Source: S012-113 sp965368405 (GTDB lineage: Bacteria; Bacteroidota; Bacteroidia; Cytophagales; Cyclobacteriaceae). From it: a stretch of DNA of 57,113 nucleotides. Positions 53,608 to 57,113 of the stretch are shown in pieces. Under the pieces are notes generated by a model. It saw nothing but the letters and a program-made list of their open reading frames with translations, did no database searches and had not been told where the DNA came from. Position 1 is the first letter of the stretch. The number at the start of each line of letters is the position of its first letter. The translations under genes and the position numbers were made by a program. The stretch lies in NCBI GenBank assembly GCA_965368405.1, contig CBDUMS010000008.1:1-57113 (forward strand), in the 5' to 3' direction.

Positions 53608-55452
53608 ATGTTAGTAACTCGCTCTTCACTTTTAGTTTTAGTCTTCGCAATAATTTGTGGAGTAAGTGCTTTGGCTCAAGAAAAGGAGTCTGTTCAATTA
53701 GCCAATGAATATTATCGCCTAGGAGAAATTGATAAAGCAAAAGAGATTTATGAATCGTTGGCGAAGCGCCCGCAGAATATTTCACTTATTCACAAAAACT
53801 ATCTCAGTGCATTATTGGAACTGAACTTATACAAGGATGCCGAAAAGTATATGGATAAAGTCCTGAAATGGTATCCGGATAATGCCAACTACATTATTGA
53901 TAAGGGAATGGTCTTGCTAAGATCTGGTGACGAGAATGAGGCAGATGCTTATTTTATTGGGTTTATTGACCGGCTCAGTGTTGACCAATATCAAACAAGA
54001 AGGGCTGTGCAATATATGTTGCGGCAACAACTCACCGACTATGCGGTGCTGGCATTAGAAACTTGCAGAAGTAAAAATGCTGATCCATTTCTCTTTGCGA
54101 TTGATCTCGCTAACATCTATCGCATGCAGAATAATAAGGATAAGATGGTGGCTGAATATTTGAATTTTGCCATTCAGAATCCACGTAACATACAATATGT
54201 TAAAAATACTTTTCAGGTCTTGTTATCGGAACCAGAAGACTTAGATGGCCTGGAACGAATGCTTTTTGACTTGGTTCAACAGAATCCAAGTAATGAAGTG
54301 TATGCTGAAATGTTGATTTGGGTTAGCCTACAGCAAAAGAATTTTTATGGAGCTTTTATACAGGCTAGAGCTCTAGACAAGCGCTTACAACTTGGTGGAT
54401 CGAAAGTTCTTAATGTAGGTATTATTGCTCTCAATAATGATGACTATGATAACGCCATTATGATATTTGATTATTTAGCAGAGAATTATAAAGAGAATAA
54501 CACGGCGATTCAGGCACAGCTATATCGCATAAAGGCAAGAGAAAGCTTGGTAAAAACTACATATCCTGTAAATAGAGAAGAGGTGAACAAGCTTGTATCG
54601 GAATACAATCAGTTTATTTCGGCTTTTCCGAATAATTATTCAACTCAACAAGCAAGCTTGAATAAGGCGCGATTATTTGCCTACCATCTCAACAATAATG
54701 ACTCGGCCATTTTTATTATTAATCAGTTGCTCAGCACAACCCGAATAAATCAGAACCTACTAGCACAGGCGAAATTAGATCTTGCTGATATTTATTTGTT
54801 AGATGGTCAGCCATGGGAATCGGCACTGCTTTATGCACAAGTGGATAAAGCGATGAAAGAATCTACTTTAGGATATGAAGCAAAACTAAAGAACGCAAAG
54901 CTTGCTTACTACCGAGGTGATTTTGAACTTGCACAAGAGTATCTGGATATTCTTAAGCTGGCTACCAGTAGAGAAATTGCTAATGATGCACTCGATTTAA
55001 GTATTTTTATTCAGAGCAATACAGCACTCGATACCAGTACCGTTGCCATGCAGCGCTACGCAGATATTGAATTATTATTATTTCAAAATAAAGCGAGCGA
55101 CGCTCTTATTGAAATTAATACTATGCTCGAGGAATTTAGTGGACATGATCTAATTGATGATTTACTTTACCTGAAATCAGATATTAAAAAACAGGCAGGG
55201 AAGTTTACCGAATCGGCTGCTCTATTACAACAGATCCTCGATGATTACCCTGATGGTTTATTGGGAGCAAAAGCAAATTACGAATTAGGCCTGATAACAG
55301 AAGACTATTTAAAGGATGAGGAATCGGCATTGATCATTTATAAAAACTTCTTGCTGATGTATCCCGGAAGTATTTATATAACGGATGTTCGCAAAAGATT
55401 ACGGATATTGCGTGGTGATAGTAATTATGTAGAAGAAACACCGCTGAATTAA
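53608..55452 (+). CDS. Secreted TPR-repeat protein
   Basis: 614 residues with a signal peptide cleaved before Gln24 (SALA|Q). The mature part is a long helical solenoid of TPR-like pairs: ANEYYRLGEIDKAKEIYESLAK near 32-53, then DAEKYMDKVLKWYPDNANY, and C-terminal units with LLQQILDDYPDGLLGAKANYELG and SALIIYKNFLLMYPGS. This resembles periplasmic scaffolds of the BamD/YbgF kind. No catalytic residues were found. It starts right after the AT-rich candidate origin and is followed by the CDGSH gene after 2 bp. Confidence 0.85.
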   Translation: MLVTRSSLLVLVFAIICGVSALAQEKESVQLANEYYRLGEIDKAKEIYESLAKRPQNISLIHKNYLSALLELNLYKDAEKYMDKVLKWYPDNANYIIDKGMVLLRSGDENEADAYFIGFIDRLSVDQYQTRRAVQYMLRQQLTDYAVLALETCRSKNADPFLFAIDLANIYRMQNNKDKMVAEYLNFAIQNPRNIQYVKNTFQVLLSEPEDLDGLERMLFDLVQQNPSNEVYAEMLIWVSLQQKNFYGAFIQARALDKRLQLGGSKVLNVGIIALNNDDYDNAIMIFDYLAENYKENNTAIQAQLYRIKARESLVKTTYPVNREEVNKLVSEYNQFISAFPNNYSTQQASLNKARLFAYHLNNNDSAIFIINQLLSTTRINQNLLAQAKLDLADIYLLDGQPWESALLYAQVDKAMKESTLGYEAKLKNAKLAYYRGDFELAQEYLDILKLATSREIANDALDLSIFIQSNTALDTSTVAMQRYADIELLLFQNKASDALIEINTMLEEFSGHDLIDDLLYLKSDIKKQAGKFTESAALLQQILDDYPDGLLGAKANYELGLITEDYLKDEESALIIYKNFLLMYPGSIYITDVRKRLRILRGDSNYVEETPLN

Positions 55453-55454
55453 AA

Positions 55455-55883
55455 ATGAGTGATAAAGAAAAAACAAAAGAGTATCATAATGGCGACCTGA
55501 CGGTAGTTTGGAAACCATCGGTTTGTATTCACGCAGGAATCTGCGCTCAAATGTTACCTAATGTCTATGATCCCAAGGGAAGACCATGGGTTCAACCAGA
55601 GAAAGCATCTATTGATGAGCTGAAGAATCAAATAAAACAATGTCCTTCAGGTGCGCTTAGTTATTATATGAAGTCTGAACAAGAAGAGCCTGTAGAAGAA
55701 GACTTTGTAAAAATTCACGCCAGAGCGAATGGGTCTTTACTTGTTGAAGGTATGCTAGAAGTCACAAAACCAGATGGCACTGTTGAACTCAGAAAGGGCC
55801 GGGCAACGTTCTGTCGATGTGGGGGATCTCAGAATATGCCATTTTGTGATGGAAACCATAAGAAGATAGGTTTTGAGGGATAA
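55455..55883 (+). CDS. Fused (4Fe-4S) mono-cluster and CDGSH iron-sulfur protein
   Basis: 142 residues. The N-terminal half is a divergent Fer4_19 domain with Cys24, Cys30 and Cys63 (CIHAGIC and QCPSGAL). The C-terminal half is a CDGSH domain with the 3-Cys-1-His set Cys120, Cys122, Cys131 and His135 (CRCGG, CDGNH), which holds a labile 2Fe-2S cluster. It would serve as a small redox or cluster-transfer protein in the cytoplasm. It begins 2 bp after the TPR gene and is likely cotranscribed with it. Confidence 0.88.
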   Translation: MSDKEKTKEYHNGDLTVVWKPSVCIHAGICAQMLPNVYDPKGRPWVQPEKASIDELKNQIKQCPSGALSYYMKSEQEEPVEEDFVKIHARANGSLLVEGMLEVTKPDGTVELRKGRATFCRCGGSQNMPFCDGNHKKIGFEG

Positions 55884-55930
55884 TTTTTAATTTTCCAGTT
55901 ACCTTTTGCTAAAAATGCAGATGCACTGAT

Positions 55931-57113
55931 ATGAAACAGTCGTTACTACTAGTGTTAGTTTCAAGTCTACTTCTGTGCGCCACAACTCTTCATGCGCAGA
56001 AAGGACCGATGGTTAATTTTGAAGGCCATTGGCAGGGAAATGCTAACTGGGGAATGGTTAAATATACCATGTCGCTCGATATTGAACAGGATGGTAATAA
56101 GATTTGGGGAGTAGCACTTACCGAAAATATCAAGAACGATCAGTTTATTAAGTACGAGATTATTGGCGATATAGCGAATGACGGCATTTTTGTAAGAGGT
56201 ATAAAACTTATCGAGAAAAAGGGAATTGGCATGTGTATGCCGGCCTATACCATCGCACTAGAAGAAGGCAATCATAATAAAATAATCGGTGATTGGAAGG
56301 GAAACAACGGTGCTAATAGCTGCTGGATTCCAGGTGCCGGAGGATTTAACTTAACCCGATCGGAGCAACTTTCTGCCGAAGTAGCAACGCGCGTTGCTAC
56401 AATTGCTTCAGACGACAATAGAGGCAAGGCCTTACGCGGTGAGCTTCAGCGACAGAAATACTATGCGTTAATAATTGGGGTTCAAGATTATGAAGATGAG
56501 AGCATCGTTGATCTCAACCAGCCAATCAGCGATGCAAAACTCTTGAAGGACGAACTAGTTGCGGAGTATTCTTTCAACCCAGGGGATGTGTTATTTCTGG
56601 AAAACCCAGATCGAAGTACAATTATTGAAACCTTCGACCTTCTAACGACAAAGGTTAAAAGCACAGATAATTTCCTAATCTTTTATGCAGGGCATGGAAT
56701 TTGGGACGAACAAATTGAACAGGGATATTGGTTGCCCAGCGATGCTAAAAAGACATCGAAAGCAGCCTGGCTTTCAAACGGAACCATTCGCGATTATATC
56801 CGCGCGATAGACTCTAAGCACACTCTATTAATTACCGATGCCTGCTTTAGTGGTGGAATATTAAAAACGCGTGAAGCATTTACGGCCTCAAAAGCAATGC
56901 TCGAAATGTATAAGCTGCCCAGTCGTAAGGCCATGACTTCAGGTGCTTTAAAAACAGTGCCCGATAAGAGTGTCTTCATTGAATATCTCATTAAAGCTTT
57001 AAAATATAATGATCAACCCATGATATCAGCTGATCAGCTTTTTACCGGCTTTAAGTATAATGTTATCAATAATAGTCCTAATGGGCAGGTGCCTCAGTAC
57101 GGCGTAATCGCCC
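55931..57113 (+). CDS. Secreted caspase-like (C14) protein, 3' end cut by window edge
   Basis: The frame is open from the ATG at 55931 to the edge, 394 codons, no stop seen. Residues 1-22 form a signal peptide with cleavage before Gln23 (LHA|Q). A beta-rich domain of unknown type (about 27-145) precedes a caspase domain that starts KYYALIIGVQDYED (about 176). The catalytic dyad is visible: His255 in FYAGHG and Cys305 in ITDACFSGG. Bacterial members are cysteine peptidases; this one would work outside the cytoplasm. The missing C-terminus may hold further domains. Confidence 0.87.
   Translation, partial: MKQSLLLVLVSSLLLCATTLHAQKGPMVNFEGHWQGNANWGMVKYTMSLDIEQDGNKIWGVALTENIKNDQFIKYEIIGDIANDGIFVRGIKLIEKKGIGMCMPAYTIALEEGNHNKIIGDWKGNNGANSCWIPGAGGFNLTRSEQLSAEVATRVATIASDDNRGKALRGELQRQKYYALIIGVQDYEDESIVDLNQPISDAKLLKDELVAEYSFNPGDVLFLENPDRSTIIETFDLLTTKVKSTDNFLIFYAGHGIWDEQIEQGYWLPSDAKKTSKAAWLSNGTIRDYIRAIDSKHTLLITDACFSGGILKTREAFTASKAMLEMYKLPSRKAMTSGALKTVPDKSVFIEYLIKALKYNDQPMISADQLFTGFKYNVINNSPNGQVPQYGVIA

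Noticed and set aside
53608..57113. TPR, CDGSH and caspase genes as a possible defence or cell-death island
   Set aside because: The TPR and caspase proteins have signal peptides and would act outside the cytoplasm, and there is no nucleotide sensor, gasdermin, CHAT partner or nuclease.
1..57113. Insertion sequences, prophage, CRISPR arrays, tRNA or rRNA genes
   Set aside because: I saw no transposase, integrase, regular direct repeats or tRNA-like folds when reading both strands.

Overview
The window is a gene-dense piece of a Bacteroidota chromosome, most likely order Cytophagales. The evidence is gliding genes gldB, gldD and gldE; Bacteroidota-only families (DUF4175, PG_1098-type methyltransferase, DUF6265); the rimP-nusA-infB and mutY-ssb-gldE-gldD arrangements; promoters that fit the TTG / TAnnTTTG pattern; and no consistent Shine-Dalgarno sites. 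I saw no tRNA, rRNA, insertion sequence, prophage or CRISPR array. Most of the window is core genome.

Layout. 1-8.9 kb: an M24 peptidase cut by the left edge, an FtsX-type permease, a lamin-tail secreted protein, asd and a SAM methyltransferase. 8.7-13.5 kb: the translation/transcription operon rimP-nusA-infB plus a small membrane protein, read leftward from a promoter with a hairpin leader. 13.6-18 kb: cysS, a lipoprotein resembling type II glutaminyl cyclase, and ggt. 18-26 kb: gldD-gldE-ssb-mutY leftward, then HU, a 29-residue ribosomal protein of the bS22/mS38 type, rng, a transglutaminase and gldB. 26-35 kb: small enzymes, an S15 peptidase, CorA, a glycosyltransferase-asnB pair, nth, and an ECF sigma factor with a tiny overlapping partner. 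35-44.5 kb: uvrA, gdhA, a pullulanase, a D-aminoacylase-like amidohydrolase and a serine hydrolase. 44.6-57.1 kb: rightward genes for a giant DUF4175 protein, an RsbW-like kinase, ybeY, mnmG, a methyltransferase, an Ig-like lipoprotein, a TPR protein, a CDGSH protein and a caspase-like protein cut by the right edge.

The most interesting signals are not genes. A perfect 16-bp parS palindrome lies inside the methyltransferase after mnmG, and a one-mismatch parS lies just before mnmG. About 2.5 kb further on, a 373-bp AT-rich gap holds an inverted pair of TTATTCACA DnaA boxes, a third good box and several weaker ones, then a nearly pure A+T tract. Together these look like the replication origin and centromere region.

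A second theme is export. All eight proteins with a signal-peptidase-I type leader have Gln as the predicted first mature residue, and the window also encodes a likely glutaminyl cyclase that could turn that Gln into pyroglutamate. I found no convincing new defence or biosynthetic system.
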